A DNA stretch of 64,000 nt from Liquidambar formosana (GCA_039720395.1 CM077820.1:17691923-17755922); one strand, 5' to 3'; shown: positions 12,371-25,044, counted from the stretch's first letter. The notes: generated by a model from the sequence alone, not told the origin. Translations and numbers: made by a program.

Positions 12371-15300
12371 CAGGCCGGGTTTTGGACCCAGGCGAGCAAG
12401 GCGGCCGCCTGGGGCCCCCTATTTTGGGCTAAAAAAAGGGGCCCCCAAATGCCTATTCCTTTACTAGTTATGAAAACCCAAAAATCAGCCCAAAGATAAG
12501 CTTCTCAACTCTCCAATTGGACATTGGACCATTTCTATTATTTAAGCAAAAGCCCAATCTTCCAAGCCCAATTCTAAGCCAAAAGCATAAAAACTAAAAA
12601 AAATTTATATTTTACTGTTTTCATAGGAATTAATGAGAACTTTCTCATCAATATCTCAGATTTGAGATCTGAGGCTCCCAAGTCCCAAGGACCCCAACGT
12701 CTCTATCCCCATCTTCTCCCCTGACTGGCTGACTTCCATTTCCAAACTTGCAGTCACTAACGTCTCTCTCTCTGGTCTTTGTCTCTCACAATCTCATGCT
12801 CTTTCTTGGTCTCTCCACTCTCTACTCTCTACTAATCTACAGATCTACTCATTCGGTCATTCCTCCATTTCCTTAAGTCCTCCACTCACCGCCCCTAAGA
12901 CCTCAGCTCCTTGCCATTTAGCCAAATTTCCAGACGCCAGTCGCCTCCTCTGCAGCTCCGCTCGCCGCTCGGCCGCTCCTCGCCACTCGCCTCCTCCACA
13001 GCTCCACTCCTCGCCAATCGCCACTCGCCTAACGCGTCCTCCACTCGCCCTCGGACACAGGACACACCGACACAGTCTCACAGAATACTCCTCAATCCCT
13101 TTTTGGGTGGGTGTTTATATTATTATTATTTAATTAATTAATTAATTAATTTTTTAGTAGCTTCTTTGAAGATTTGATATTTTGATAAATTGGGTATTTC
13201 TTGTTTGGGTTTAATTAATTCATTCTTTCATAAATTTATAGTTTCATAATTTTCATTATATTCTTACAAATTAAAAATTTACAATTTTAGTAAATTTTGC
13301 TCCTTTGGAATATTGTAGGGGCTAGAGCATTGAGCCAGAGCACAATAGAAAACCGGGATCAGGCCAATCGGCATGACGGCACTTTGGCAATTCGACACAA
13401 CCGCCAAATTGATAAGCACTTTTCTTGTTCTACTTTTAATCTTTTATTTATCTTTGTCTAGAATTTGGATTGATTATATAATCATGGCTTCTAGAAAGTA
13501 TCCATCTGGATGTGAAAAAAGGAAAAAGAGAAAAAATGCTGAAGAATTAACTCCATCTTTGGCAAGATCTATTAATAGGTATTTTATTAGTAGTAAACCA
13601 AGAGAAAGTTCTGACAATAAAATTGAAGATTTGGTAAATGAGGAACATGGGGGTGAGAATGAAAATGGACAAAATTTAAATGAATAACATGAAAATGTGA
13701 TGAATGAAGAACCTAATCATTGTACAATTGGGGATGATAGTGAAGATTTCATAAACATAAATGATCTTGGTACTTGGAAGAAGATTGACCAAAATTTAAG
13801 AGATTTACTAGTAGAAAGAGGTCCTATAAGAGTAATTCATGCTATAGATGAATATCCTAAAAATGATGAAGGTAGGCATTTCGATCCTCAACATTATGTT
13901 CGACTTTTATCAAATAGGGAGGAGCATGATAGGAGATGGCTAGTATATTCGGATTCTTTGAATAAAGTATTTTGCTTTTGTTGTAAGTTGTTTAATCAAT
14001 GCTCAACCAAATCTCAACTGATTAATGGAGGGTATAATGATTGGCATAACCTTGCTGATAGGCTTAAAACTCATGAAACTTCTGATGCGCACATGAACTT
14101 CATGAGTAAATGGATTGACTTGGAAAGGAGATTGAAAAAGAATGAAACAATTGATAAACATGTGCAAGAACAAATCAATAAAGAGAAAGAACACTGGAGA
14201 CAAGTACTAGTAAGGATACTTGCTGTTGTGAAAACTCTTGCTAAAAATAAGTTAGCATTTCGTGGAGATAGTGAGAAGGTGTATACAGAAAATAATGGAA
14301 ATTTTTTAAGCCTAATTGAAATGATTGCTGAATTTGATCCAGTAATGCAAGAACACCTTCGACGTATTGAAAAGAAAGAAATTCATTACCATTATCTTAG
14401 TCACTATATTCAAAATGAATTTATACAAATATTGGCGAGTGAGATCAAAAGTACAATAGTTAAAAGAATCAAAGAAGCAAAATATCTTTCAATAATACTT
14501 GATTGTACTCTAGATGTAAGTCACGAAGAACAAATGTCTCTTATAATACGTTGCGTTGATGTTTCAGCAAGTCCAATAAAAGTTGAAGAGTTCTTTTTAG
14601 AATTTATAAAAGTGGATGATACATCGGGGCAGGGTCTTTTTAGCAAACTTGAAGAAGTATTAAGAAGTCTTAAACTTGATATTAGTGATGTAAGAGGACT
14701 AGGATATGACAATGGCTCGAATATGAAAGGAAAAAACAAAGGTGTGCAGAATAGACTAATCGAAATAAATCCTAGAGCATTCTATACCCCATGTGGTAGT
14801 CATAGTCTTAATCTTGTACTTTGTGATATGGCCAACTCTTGTCATAAAGCTATAACTTTTTTTGGAGTGGTACAACGTATATATACATTGTTTGCGTCCT
14901 CTACAAAGCAGTGGAAAGTTTTCAAAGATAATGTTGGGGGTCTCACAGTTAAGCCATTGTCACAAACACGGTGGGAAAGTCGAGTTGAAAGTATTAAAGC
15001 AATAAGGTACCAAACTCCACAAATAAGAGAAGCTTTAATTCAATTGGCAAATTCTAGAGAAGATTCAAACGCAAAAAGTGAAGCCGATTCTTTAGTAATA
15101 CATGAAATTGAGAATTTTGAGTTCTTGTTTGGTATGATTATTTGGCATGATTTATTGTCTGCTGTTAATATTGTTAGTAAGGTCTTTCAATCTAAAGATA
15201 TGCATATCGATGTTGCCTTACAACAATTAAAAGGGCTCATAACCTTTTTTGAAAGGTATAGAGAAACTGCATTTAATCAAGCCAAGACTGAGGCTATGAA

Positions 15301-16304
15301 AGTTGCAGCTACACTGGGAATTGACCCTGTATTTATTGAAAAACGTAGCATTCGTAAAAAGAAACAGTTTGATGAGAATGTTAGTGAAGAGGTGACATTG
15401 TCAGTTGAAGAGTCCTTCAGAATTAATTACTTCTTATATATAGTAGATCAAGCTCTTTCTTCTCTTAAAAGTAGGTTTGAACAATTTGAAGCATATGAAC
15501 AAAACTTTGGATTTTTGTTTGATTTGAATAAGTTAAATTCTATTGATGATGAAAGTTTGAAAATAAATTGTATAACCCTTGAAGATTCTTTGAAACATGG
15601 TGAGCATTTTGATATTGATGGGAAAGATTTATTTTCAGAATTAAAGGTCTTAAAAGAATTTTTACCTACAGATATAAAAATCCAATTCAAGTATTGAATT
15701 ATTTGAAAGAAATGGATGGTTGTTTCCCAAATGCTTGGATTGCTTATAGAATATTATTAACTATACCAGTTACAGTTGCCTCTGCAGAAAGAAGCTTTTC
15801 AAAGTTGAAGTTGATCAAATCTTACCTTCGTTCAACCATGTCACAAGAAAGATTGACCGGATTGACTATATTATCTATTGAAAAGGATATGGTAGAAAAG
15901 CTTGATTATACTAGCTTAATTAATAATTTTGCATTTAAAAATGCGAGAAGAGTAATGTTTAAATGATACTTTGTTGTAATTAATTAATTTCTTTTGGTAT
16001 TATAGCTTTAGATTTTATTTGGCATTTGTTTTTTTTTCTTTTTGATGTTATAAAAGTGGATTTTGCTCAATTATGAAGCAAAAAGTATGTTATATATATT
16101 CTTTCTTTATAAGTTTTTGTAATAATCTCTTGTCATTTTAATCTATAAAAGCAAACAAATTTTATGTTGGTACTTGGTAGTAAGAATTTTTTTTTTTTTT
16201 TTTTTTTATATTTAAAACTTTTTTTATTTAGAATTTGTGTAAAAGGAAGAGGGCCCCATTGTAGGAGTTTGCCTAGAACCCCAACTAACTCAGAACCGGC
16301 CCTG
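12371..16304 (+). mobile_element. hAT transposon with 8-bp target duplication
   Basis: A 3.9-kb element beginning CAGGCCGGGTTTTGG and ending with the reverse complement of CAGGGCCGGTTCTGAG. Both sides carry the same 8 bp, AGGACTAG (12363-12370 and 16305-16312), the target-site length of hAT elements. It contains one transposase gene in plus orientation, preceded by a C/T-rich leader of about 1.1 kb that resembles a plant 5' UTR with an intron (CTCTCT-rich near 12760-12850, AG acceptor near 13319). The transposase is broken, so the copy needs help from another element. Confidence 0.9.
13484..15966 (+). pseudogene. hAT transposase, ZMYM1-like with TTF zinc finger and DUF4371
   Basis: Reading starts at ATG 13484 (MASRKYPSGCEKRKKRKNAE, a basic N-terminus). 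An in-frame TAA at 13685-13687 cuts it after 67 codons; the same frame reopens and runs to 15697. In this body are a TTF-type zinc finger (WLVYSDSLNKVFCFCCKLF, about 13940-13995), a DUF4371/RNase H-like core with ILDCTLD (14500) and GYDNGSNM (14704), and a long helical insertion. At about 15680 the frame shifts by one base into 15694-15966, which holds the hAT dimerisation end (ASAERSFSKLKLIKSYLRS). Restoring both lesions would give about 820 residues, usual for this family. The enzyme would cut and paste the element; this copy cannot make it whole. Confidence 0.85.
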
Positions 16305-16312
16305 AGGACTAG

Positions 16313-16873
16313 ACAAAGGCTTACCTACCCACAAATATATAGCAATTGTTAATACGAGAAAGGTGAGGTGGCAGGTAATATATATATATATATATTTAAT
16401 TATTTATTTTAATATAACAATCAGACCATCACACTCGGAGGAAGTGGGACTCAACATAAACCGGACCCTTTCTTCCTTTATTTATTTATTAATCGTTATA
16501 TTATAAGGTTTTACATGTTTTATACTTGATTAATCGTTTTAGATATTTGCAATGTTACTGTTCTACGTATACGAAATAATTACGACATGGATTATATTGG
16601 TGACCTAAAAAAAAATGAAGAAAATTAAAACCTAAATCTCTTCCTTATCAAGAAAATCTAAGACAAATGGAGACTCAAAGTCAAACCAGACCCATTGTCA
16701 CTAGACAGAAGGTTCAGTAACAAATATGGTACCCCCCATACGTGTCTCGTCGCATGTGAGAGTTACACTAGTGAGGTGCCACTCCTCCGTTCTTTGATGA
16801 CACTTTTTTCACTGAGATGGCCACTTGTCTGTCATCAAATGCGGCCCCTGTAGGCTGCAGACTGGAACTTGCT
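16313..16873. other. Intergenic and promoter region of F-box gene 1
   Basis: Contains a short (TA)n run at about 16379-16394. Apart from the promoter at its right end I see no feature. Confidence 0.5.
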
Positions 16874-16881
16874 TTTATAAA
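16874..16881 (+). promoter_or_regulatory. TATA box of F-box gene 1
   Basis: TTTATAAA, 61 bp before the ATG at 16942. Because the open frame extends upstream of this box, it supports 16942 rather than an earlier codon as the start. Confidence 0.6.
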
Positions 16882-16941
16882 CACGCCTGTCTCGTCCCGA
16901 AACAAAAGCCACATAAAAACAGAGCATTCCACACTCCAAAT

Positions 16942-18138
16942 ATGACCCACATGTCTGAACCACTTCCAGCTGCCGACGAAATCACCAGCAACGTCGACCT
17001 CTTAACCGAGATCCTTCGTCGTCTACCCCTTAAATCCCTCCTCAAATTCAAGTCTGTCTCAAAACCCTGGCTTTCCCTCATCTGCAATCCACACTTCTCT
17101 CGCCGCCGAAACCCCAACTCCATCTCCGGCCTATTCTTACAGAGATACACTCCGGACGGCTGTTTCGTAGACCCCAAGTTCGATTTCGTCCCTCTCGACG
17201 ACTGCAAGCCGGAGCTCGCCCCCTTTCGATCTCTCCCTTTCGTCGACGGTCGGTCGGGTATTCGGCTTGTACATTCTTGCAATGGCTTACTCTGTTGTTT
17301 CACATTGGGAGTCAATGTTTTTGATCGCCGGTATTATATCTATAATCCCACTACCAGGCAATACACTCAGCTTCACAACATCAGGAACTGTGATCGCCCT
17401 CAAAGCGCTGTTATGGGTGTGAATTTGGCATTTGATCCTTCCAAGTCTCCACACTACAAAGTTGTTTGTGTTCTGGGTTTTGAAGATGGTGGCGATTATT
17501 CGATAAATTCGGATTGCCAGATTAAGATTTACTCGTCAGAGACCCGTCTTTGGAAGATTTCTGGGGGTGTCTTCTCTGCAAATAGGAATATCGATTTCAA
17601 CCAAGGCGTGTTTTGGAATGGCGCCCTTCACTGGATATGCTGTTACCACGGGCCTTCCTTGTGTTTCGATGTGGATCAAGAGCGACTTCGAGAGATACCC
17701 ATGCCTCCGATTCCCGAATTTTTCCAGAGCGAAATCAGGTATTTCGGCGAGTCTCGAGACCATTTGCATATCGTTGCAATCCGCGGTCCTCGCTTAAAGA
17801 AATTCGATGTGTATGAGATGAGGAGAGACTACTCTGAGTGGTTTGTGAAGTATCACGTCGACCTTGATTCACTTACCACTTCGTTGCCTGAGATGGTGGT
17901 TCAGAGCTTCATTAATCCGCCGCATTACTATGAATTTGGTATACTCTGCCTTCTTCGAGGCGAAACCGACGAAGAGTCGTATCTGGTCCTGCACGTACCT
18001 GGTAAGGCCATACGTTACAATCTCAAAGATCAGAGTTACGAGAAGCTTTGTGATGTTGAGGACATCGATTATGACGATCGTCCAAGATACAGGCATTCCA
18101 ATGCTTATCGATATGTTGAATGCCTCTCTTGGTTTTGA
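16942..18138 (+). CDS. F-box protein with F-box-associated domain (gene 1)
   Basis: A single-exon gene for 398 residues. Residues about 14-53 form an F-box (DLLTEILRRLPLKSLLKFKSVS, then WLSLICNPHF), which binds SKP1 in SCF ubiquitin ligases. The rest is an F-box-associated (FBA) domain of the At5g07610-like type, with the usual landmarks SCNGLLCC, YIYNPTTRQYTQL, LAFDPSKSPHYKVVCV, IKIYSSETRLWK and VFWNGALHWI. The FBA part should recognise the target; the target cannot be inferred. Start chosen from the TATA box at 16874 and agreement with paralogues. It lies alone, 10 kb from the next F-box gene, and is the most divergent intact member here. No damage seen. Confidence 0.9.
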   Translation: MTHMSEPLPAADEITSNVDLLTEILRRLPLKSLLKFKSVSKPWLSLICNPHFSRRRNPNSISGLFLQRYTPDGCFVDPKFDFVPLDDCKPELAPFRSLPFVDGRSGIRLVHSCNGLLCCFTLGVNVFDRRYYIYNPTTRQYTQLHNIRNCDRPQSAVMGVNLAFDPSKSPHYKVVCVLGFEDGGDYSINSDCQIKIYSSETRLWKISGGVFSANRNIDFNQGVFWNGALHWICCYHGPSLCFDVDQERLREIPMPPIPEFFQSEIRYFGESRDHLHIVAIRGPRLKKFDVYEMRRDYSEWFVKYHVDLDSLTTSLPEMVVQSFINPPHYYEFGILCLLRGETDEESYLVLHVPGKAIRYNLKDQSYEKLCDVEDIDYDDRPRYRHSNAYRYVECLSWF

Positions 18139-20038
18139 CATTAGCTCTTTCCTAGAAGTTTCTTTTGTTTTCTTTCAGTCTCGTATTAAGCATTTTTTTT
18201 TGGTCTTATGATGTAGGGATTGCAAGGACGCTGCAAAAGATTTCTTGTTTGTGTAATTAATTTGACTATATTTTAAGCTACTCGTCGTTTTCTATTTATT
18301 GAATTTTGGGTTCAATTAGTTAGGACAAGTTAATATGGCAAAGAGGGGGGGGGGGGGGGGGGGGGGGGAGTGAGTCTTTTATTTAACCGTGGCATGGTTA
18401 CATAGTATCACGGGTTAATGAAAAGTCAAGTATAAAGGGATTATATGATTAAAAAATATTTAGATAATTCTTTTTTGTTTTTTTTTGTTTTCACTCTCAT
18501 TGGTTTGTGATATTATATCAATTGTATTATATTTGCATTACCACATGCATTATGTGGCCACATCAGGCGGTCTAAAAAAATGTGGCCATCACAGCACTGA
18601 GGTAGAAAGTGTTTGGTCGAAACACACGCTTAAAGGTTGCAAATTAAGGGGTTTTGTTTTTTTGTTTTTTTTCCAAAACCCATGTAACCCATATGAAGTG
18701 GACTCTTCATCTAAAAATTGTACCACTTTGTAGCTACTGTTTCCTAGTGGCCCAAAGTGCAATTTTCTCTTGAATAATAAGTGGATTTATAATTTTATAT
18801 GGTAATTAAATTCATTATCTACCAAAACCCAGGTTAAAACTTAAAACCCTCATCACTTTTCCTCTGTACGGATTTTGACTTGTTGGATAATTTGTTGGGT
18901 GAGGAAGTGATTAAAAAACAAAAGCCAAAGTCTGCCCTCAAGGCAACTTATAAATACATCACTGTTTTCCTAAAAGAAGCCGCGGAGAAGCATAATGCGG
19001 GTCAATTCTGAGGGCTTGTTGGAAATAAAACAGTCAGTTGATTTAATTACAACGAACCCTCATGCTAGCTAGTGGTTCTAGCTAGTGAGATAGGTCTGCT
19101 GGATTGGTATGCACAAGTCAATGCTTATAGTAAAAATTTTGATAAGAAAGCACTGTGTTGTGTACTATAAAGAAAAGTTGATCTTGATTTAGTGGATGAA
19201 TAGGAAATTGAATATGCTTGATTGTTTCCAATTCGACAAATTAGTAAAAATTGGATTGAATGTACATTGTACAAGAAAGACATTTGCCAAGGGACTGAAA
19301 TCTATGTATTGCTCTTTTGTTAACACGTGGGCTTCTTCATTGCGAGTGTTTTCTTCGTGCGTTTTGATAATAAAAAAAAAAGGAAAAAAAAAAATACTAG
19401 TTGGATTCTCCCTGAAATAGAATTCTTTCCTATTAGAAATTCCACTAATTCTCTTATTCTCACCTTCTATTCAATTGATTAACGCATTGCCCTGGAACCA
19501 AGCTGCTTGAAGATCTTAGTTGGCTTTACTTTAGATTAAGTGTTTCCTTTACCTAGCCTTTTAAGGGGGTTTTCTTCCTTGATAACCTAGGTTGAAGCAA
19601 AATGAGGTAATGATTCTAGGGCATAGTTTTAATTAATTTGGAAGATTTGGAATAGTGAAATTTTTCACAAAAAAGACTCTTCATAGATGGTTATAGAGAG
19701 GGTGGGATAGTCTATACTTCTTGGTCCTCAATAGCTAAGAATTTTAAGGAAAACAAATCCATCTGATTTGTTAATTCATCAATGCACTCAACCTCTTCTC
19801 TTAAAAGGATACATATTTTTTGGTCCTTTGACTTAATTATGTTCTCGTATAATTTCATTTTAATTAAAAAGGCCATCACAGGCATTAAAACAAGAACAAT
19901 ATTAACCTTGCGTCTGGTCGGGGGCGGAGGTACACTGGAGTTACCTGAGCCCGGCCCGTTTTTTATTTTTATTTTTATTTTTTTGTTTAAAGTAGTACAA
20001 TGTTGGCTTTAACCTTAACCGAGGCATGATTGTAAGAA
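18139..20038. other. Intergenic, no gene seen
   Basis: 3' flank of F-box gene 1 followed by AT-rich sequence. Small open frames at 18485-18733, 19196-19420 and 19782-20012 have no recognisable content. It includes the G tract at 18345-18368. Confidence 0.5.
18345..18368. repeat. Homopolymer of 24 G
   Basis: An unbroken run of 24 guanines, 0.2 kb after the stop of F-box gene 1. Long G runs are rare in AT-rich plant DNA, can form quadruplexes and are prone to length errors in sequencing. Confidence 0.9.
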
Positions 20039-20082
20039 GGGGGTGTTATTGCATACCCTCAAGTTTATTTGTAAATCCCACT

Positions 20083-20120
<38 letters not shown>

Positions 20121-20511
20121 TTTTTAAGGTTTCATAAAAATATAAATTGTTTATATGAAATTGTTTGCTTAGTCTCCTAGAAAACATCATTTTGAAAAAA
20201 AATTTGAACAACTTTGTAGAATAAAATTTTTTCAAAATATGTTTTTTAAGTAGACTTTTTTGCCATTTATAATTTTCGTTTTATTAAAAATAAATTAGAG
20301 ATTGTAAATGGCCTAAAAGTGCTTTAAACTATAAATTTTGAAAAAAAATTTATTTTAAAAAGTTGTTCAAAATAATTTTTTCTAGTAGCCAATGTGGCGA
20401 ATTTTCATAAAAACCTATTTTTCATAAAACCTTAAAAAATAAAAAATAAAAAATAAAAAATAAAAAGAGTGAGGTTTACAAATAAAGTTGAGGGGTTGCA
20501 ATAGCCCCCTC
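20039..20511. mobile_element. Inverted-repeat MITE, family M, copy 1
   Basis: Both ends fold on each other: GGGGGTGTTATTGCATACCC on the left and the complement of GGGGGCTATTGCAACCCCTC on the right, with homology continuing through the arms (AAGTTTATTTGTAAA / TTTACAAATAAAGTT). The flanking 9 bp match with one difference, TTGTAAGAA at 20030-20038 and TTGTAAAAA at 20512-20520, which suggests a Mutator-type origin. It holds a T homopolymer near 20083-20117. A second copy lies at 26867-27267. Confidence 0.65.
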
Positions 20512-20870
20512 TTGTAAAAAAGAGCCTAGTAGCCCATTAGCCTAAAGGAAGTTTGGGTAGCCTGATCTATATTATTTATTTATTTATTTACATCAGGGGC
20601 GGCCCTGGGCATAATAAACCAAAAGGGTTAATTACTTTTTAATACTTTTAACTTTGGGGGTAGTTTTAATTTGGTCCATAAACATAGAATTGTCTCAATT
20701 TAGTGACAACTTATGAACTATTGTTGTAATGTGGTCGAGGACCCGACATTCGTTAGGTTTTTGGATGGAAAACGCACGTGATGGGGACGTGCGGTTGAAG
20801 TGGAGCCTATGTGGCTTATGTCTGCTTACGTGGAGCCTATGTGGCAGCCACATAAGCATTCTCGTTCATT

Positions 20871-21004
20871 TATAGTCGACTGTATCATTTTATAGTCGAC
20901 TATAATAAACAGAGAGCTGAAGTAGTTGAAATTGATGTTTGAACATTCAATATAGTCGACTGGCAAACGTTATAGTCAACTATAAAATGTTATAGTCGAC
21001 CATA
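20871..21004. repeat. Cluster of TATAGTCGACTATA palindromes in the left MULE arm
   Basis: Perfect or one-mismatch copies at 20871, 20891, 20951, 20971 and 20991, roughly every 20 to 60 bp. Matching copies in the right arm lie at 22589, 22834, 22904 and 26478. Subterminal repeats of this kind often bind the element's transposase; that role is inferred. Confidence 0.7.
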
Positions 21005-24000
21005 ACAAATAGAAAGTTTATTTTAGTTCCGGAATCCATTTCTAGTCTACTATAATTTTTTTATGGTTGACTATAACAGTCAGAAAATGTAGTTACGTTT
21101 GTTTTGATGTAAAATTATCGTTTACGTCTATAATGTTAACTTAGGCCATTTCAAATAAGATGTTACCATACTCATGTGCTTAATCTATGGAGCAATCATT
21201 TACAATACTAAAGACCTAAAAAGTGAGGCAAAACTTACACTCGCAATGTTATAATCGATTCCTCCGGAACCAAAAGGCATCAACTTGATTATGGTCAACT
21301 ATAATAGTCAGAAAATGTAGTTACGTATGTTTTGATGTGAAATTATTATTTACGTCCGTGACGTAACTTAGGCCATTTCAAATAAGATGTTACCATACTC
21401 ATATACTTAATGGGGCAATCATTTACAATACTAAAGCCCTAAAAAGGGGGGCAAAGCCTACACTCGCATTGTATAGGAAGGCTGTAACCAAATTCCTATT
21501 TAGCATCAAAATTTTGGGTTTATAACAAAAACCTTACCCTTACAAAGATAAGATTAATACAACTATTTGGCTTAGTTGAAATGGGTTTTACAGGTCTCCA
21601 AAAATGGTAAATTATATTATGAAACCACCTTTTAACTAAGTCTTGTAATTTTTGCAATAAGAAGGATACAAACAAAATAGCCTCTTATTCCCCCCCTCTG
21701 ATGCCAGCACCCTTTATGCAGCCACCAAAGCACATTCCACTCATGATAGGAATCTACCAAGAAACAAAGAAGCATAGCAAGATCCTTCCTATCCATCTTA
21801 GCATCCTAATAGCATGAGATGCAGCCAAAACTTGCTTCCAACCCCAAACAACTTTTCTAATAAATTCTCATCAATAAATCCAGCCATATTGAAAATCAAC
21901 TCATGACCGATGAAGCACAACAACCATTCTACCCAAACATTTTATAATTTTTTCTAACAAAACAAAATTTTAATCCTATCCTGCCAAATACAGCAAAACA
22001 TAAAATCTCCTAATCCACACCTTCAAAAACACCTCATAGCATTCGTGTTTTTCTGATATGGCTTGTGATTGGGATATTATAGCATTCGTGTTTTTCTCTA
22101 ATAATTATAGAGGAGGTTTTGGTAGATTCTCATCATGGTTGGAATGTGTTTTGGTGGCTTTAGATTTAGCTGCATATAAGGTGCTGGCATTAGAAGGGGG
22201 GAATAAGAGGCTATTTTGTTCGTGTCCTTCTTGCTGCAAAAATTACAGGACTTAGTTTAAAGGTGGCTTCATACTATAATTTACTATTTTTGGAGACATG
22301 TAAAACCCATTTCAACTAAGCCAAATAGTTGTATTAATCTTATCTTTGTAAGGGTGAGGTTTTTGTTATAAACCCAAAATTTTTATGCTAAATAGGAATT
22401 TGGTTATAGCCTTCCTATACAATGCGAGTGTAAGCTTTGCCCCACTTTTTAGGGCTTTAGTATTGTAAATGATTGCTCCATTAAGTATATGAGTATGATA
22501 ACATCTTATTTGAAATGGCTTAAGTTAACATCACGGACGTAAATGATAATTTCACATCAAAACATACGTAACTACATTTTCTAACTGTTATAGTCGACTA
22601 TAATCAAGTTGATGCCTTTTGGTTTGGGAGGAATCGACTATAACATTGCAAGTGTGAGTTTTGCCCCACTTTTTAGGTCTTTAGTATTGTAAATGATTCA
22701 TTAATTAAGCACATGAGTATGGTAACATCTTATTTGAAATGGCCTAAGTTAACACCACGAACGTAAACGATAATTTCACATCAAAACATACATAACTACA
22801 TTTTCTGACTGTTATAGTCGACCATAAACAAATTATAGTCGACTATAAATGGATTTCGGAACTAAAATAAACTTTCTGTTTGTTATAATTGACTATAACA
22901 TTTTATAGTCGACTATAACGTTTGCCAGTCGACTATATTGAATGCTCAAACATCAATTTCAACTACTTCCACTACTATAATAATAGAAAAGGATCACAGT
23001 TGAAAAAAATAAAAAGATCACATTTAAAAAAAAAAAAATTGTGATCTTATTTGTAGACAAAATATTTAATCACAGTTTTAAAAAAAAGTGTGATCTTTTT
23101 AAGAGTTTTAATCTCAATTTTTAAAGACCGTGATCATAGGGCATAAGATAGATCACGGTATTCATTTATACCGTGATCTTTCCAGAAAGATTTTTTTTTT
23201 TTAAAATCAAACCTCAGCTTCCCCCTCCCACGAAAATAAGGCGCGGTTTTTTTCTCACTTTCCCAAACTTACGACCCACTCTCCTTCCCATCTCCCATCT
23301 CTCATCTCACATCTCTTAAACCCTAACCCTCTACTCAACAAACACACAGTTCACTTCTCTCAAACCTTAACACTCTTCTCAACAATCACACGAACCACAA
23401 AGTGGCAATTGCTGAGAGACAACTATATGAAGCCGCCATACAGCCGGTAGTGTTCATGGTCGCAATCGAAATAGGGAGAGGATGAAGACAGACCAGGAGA
23501 TAGAGGCGTATCCATTTGAGACATGATCTCAAGCTATGTAATTTGTTTTGTGGGTATGACACACGCACATCGAGTGATTTTGGGCAACGGCAACAACTCC
23601 TTTAATTTCTCCACCACAGGGCTTCTTCTTCTCACAGAAAGTGGCACTTGGGGTTAAGAACAGGGGCTTCTTCCAGTTTAATCTCTCACTTTCGTCTTCT
23701 TCTTCTTCATCTTATCATTATCTTCTTCTTATGCAAATTTGAGTTAAGGTTTCATGGCATCAGAAAATTAGGGTTGTACTCGCTCTCTTCTTCTACTACA
23801 AATTTGAGTTAGGGTCAAGCGATCCTAAAATGGTGACTACATTTTTTTTATTTATTTTTTTGTGATTTCTTTTTTAATTTGTTATGATTTTCATTCTTTA
23901 ATGTAGAAGTAAATATGTTTTCGTTACATATATAGTCAGATTTATATTTGAAAATTTTATGGGAATTGATTTTGATCATTTGAATGTATTGAATGTATAA

Positions 24001-24080
24001 GGGTGGAAAGATGGAGTAAAAAGTAAGAGTCATACCAAGTGTTTGATAAAACGCATGAGCGAAAAACCATATTATATCGG

Positions 24081-24290
24081 TAATTGGAAGCATTTCTAGA
24101 ACTACCTGGCTGTTTATTTGGTTCATTCCTGCCTTTTCCTTTGTATTTGCCTTGAATTCCTTATCAGTAATTAGAAGCATTTCTAGAACTACGTACCCAG
24201 CTGTTTATTTGGTTCATTCTTGCCTTTTCCTTTGTATTTGCCTTGAATTCCTTATCAGTAATTAGAAGCATTTCTAGAACTACGCAACAT
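24081..24290. repeat. Tandem repeat inside the CACTA element, about 90-bp unit
   Basis: About 2.3 copies starting at 24081, 24168 and 24259 with the marker TAATT(A/G)GAAGCATTTCTAG. The copies are nearly identical, so the duplication is fairly recent. Confidence 0.75.
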
Positions 24291-24418
24291 GGCTTGCTAT
24301 ATTCAGAATCTGCCAAACACATCCCACCTACTGTAATAATCTTGAGCTTCTATCTATATCTATGGGTGTGAAACTGAAATGGAGATACCCTCACAATGGG
24401 AAAAGGTTATGCATGCTA

Positions 24419-24440
24419 GAGAGAGAGAGAGAGAGAGAGA
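24419..24440. repeat. (GA)n microsatellite
   Basis: About eleven GA repeats inside the CACTA element. Confidence 0.8.
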
Positions 24441-24782
24441 AACCTTTGTGATGGAGAAAGTCTTGGGCTTCTGTTAAGAGTTGGACATGGGAAAGAGGTC
24501 TTTTTCCACAATCCCATCCCTTGAAATTTCAATTTTTACCCCAGCCCCAAAAGAATCAATGGACCTGTGTTGTAACTTGAAAATGAGTTCTGTAGAATTG
24601 GACTTGGAATCATGTTTCTATTTCCAATTGATGTCCAACCATTAGAATGGGCATTAGTGGCACCAGCTCGAGGCTCTGTATCATACTGTAGGAAATGTCC
24701 TATTTGGAAATGCTATTATTCTTGTTGAATGCATAGTGTTTAACTATTTTGCTTGTGTATCATTTGTGTACAATGACAATAG

Positions 24783-25044
24783 ATTGGCTATGCATGAGGA
24801 ATCATCATCAAGGCGCAAGGTGGATGATGATGTTTATGAAGGAGCTATTCCTGCATATCTGCTGGATCGTGAAATGATGACATGAGCTAAAGTATACCCT
24901 TGATTCATAATGACGAGGACAAATATAGATAGAGACTTGATGCTGTTATGATTTCTGACATTACATTGTATGTAGGTTCTTAGCAACACTATAAAGCAAA
25001 AGAGGAAAGAGAAAGCTAGGAAATGGGAGGTCCCTTTACCCAAG
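24783..25044 (+). pseudogene. Captured fragment of a host NSA2-like ribosome biogenesis gene
   Basis: Two exons with the intron between them still present. Exon 24783-24891 follows an AG acceptor and encodes LAMHEESSSRRKVDDDVYEG, then AIPAYLLDRE. The intron 24892-24975 has GT and AG ends. Exon 24976-25044 encodes [20 protein letters not shown] then LPK, followed by a GT donor. The two join in frame (AK|VLSN). This matches the middle of eukaryotic NSA2 (TGF-beta-inducible nuclear protein 1), a nucleolar factor for 60S ribosomal subunit assembly, as I recall the family. A TGA at 24883-24885 replaces what is usually Arg (CGA). The kept intron shows DNA-level capture, not reverse transcription. 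Other NSA2 exons were not found in the element. Confidence 0.85.
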
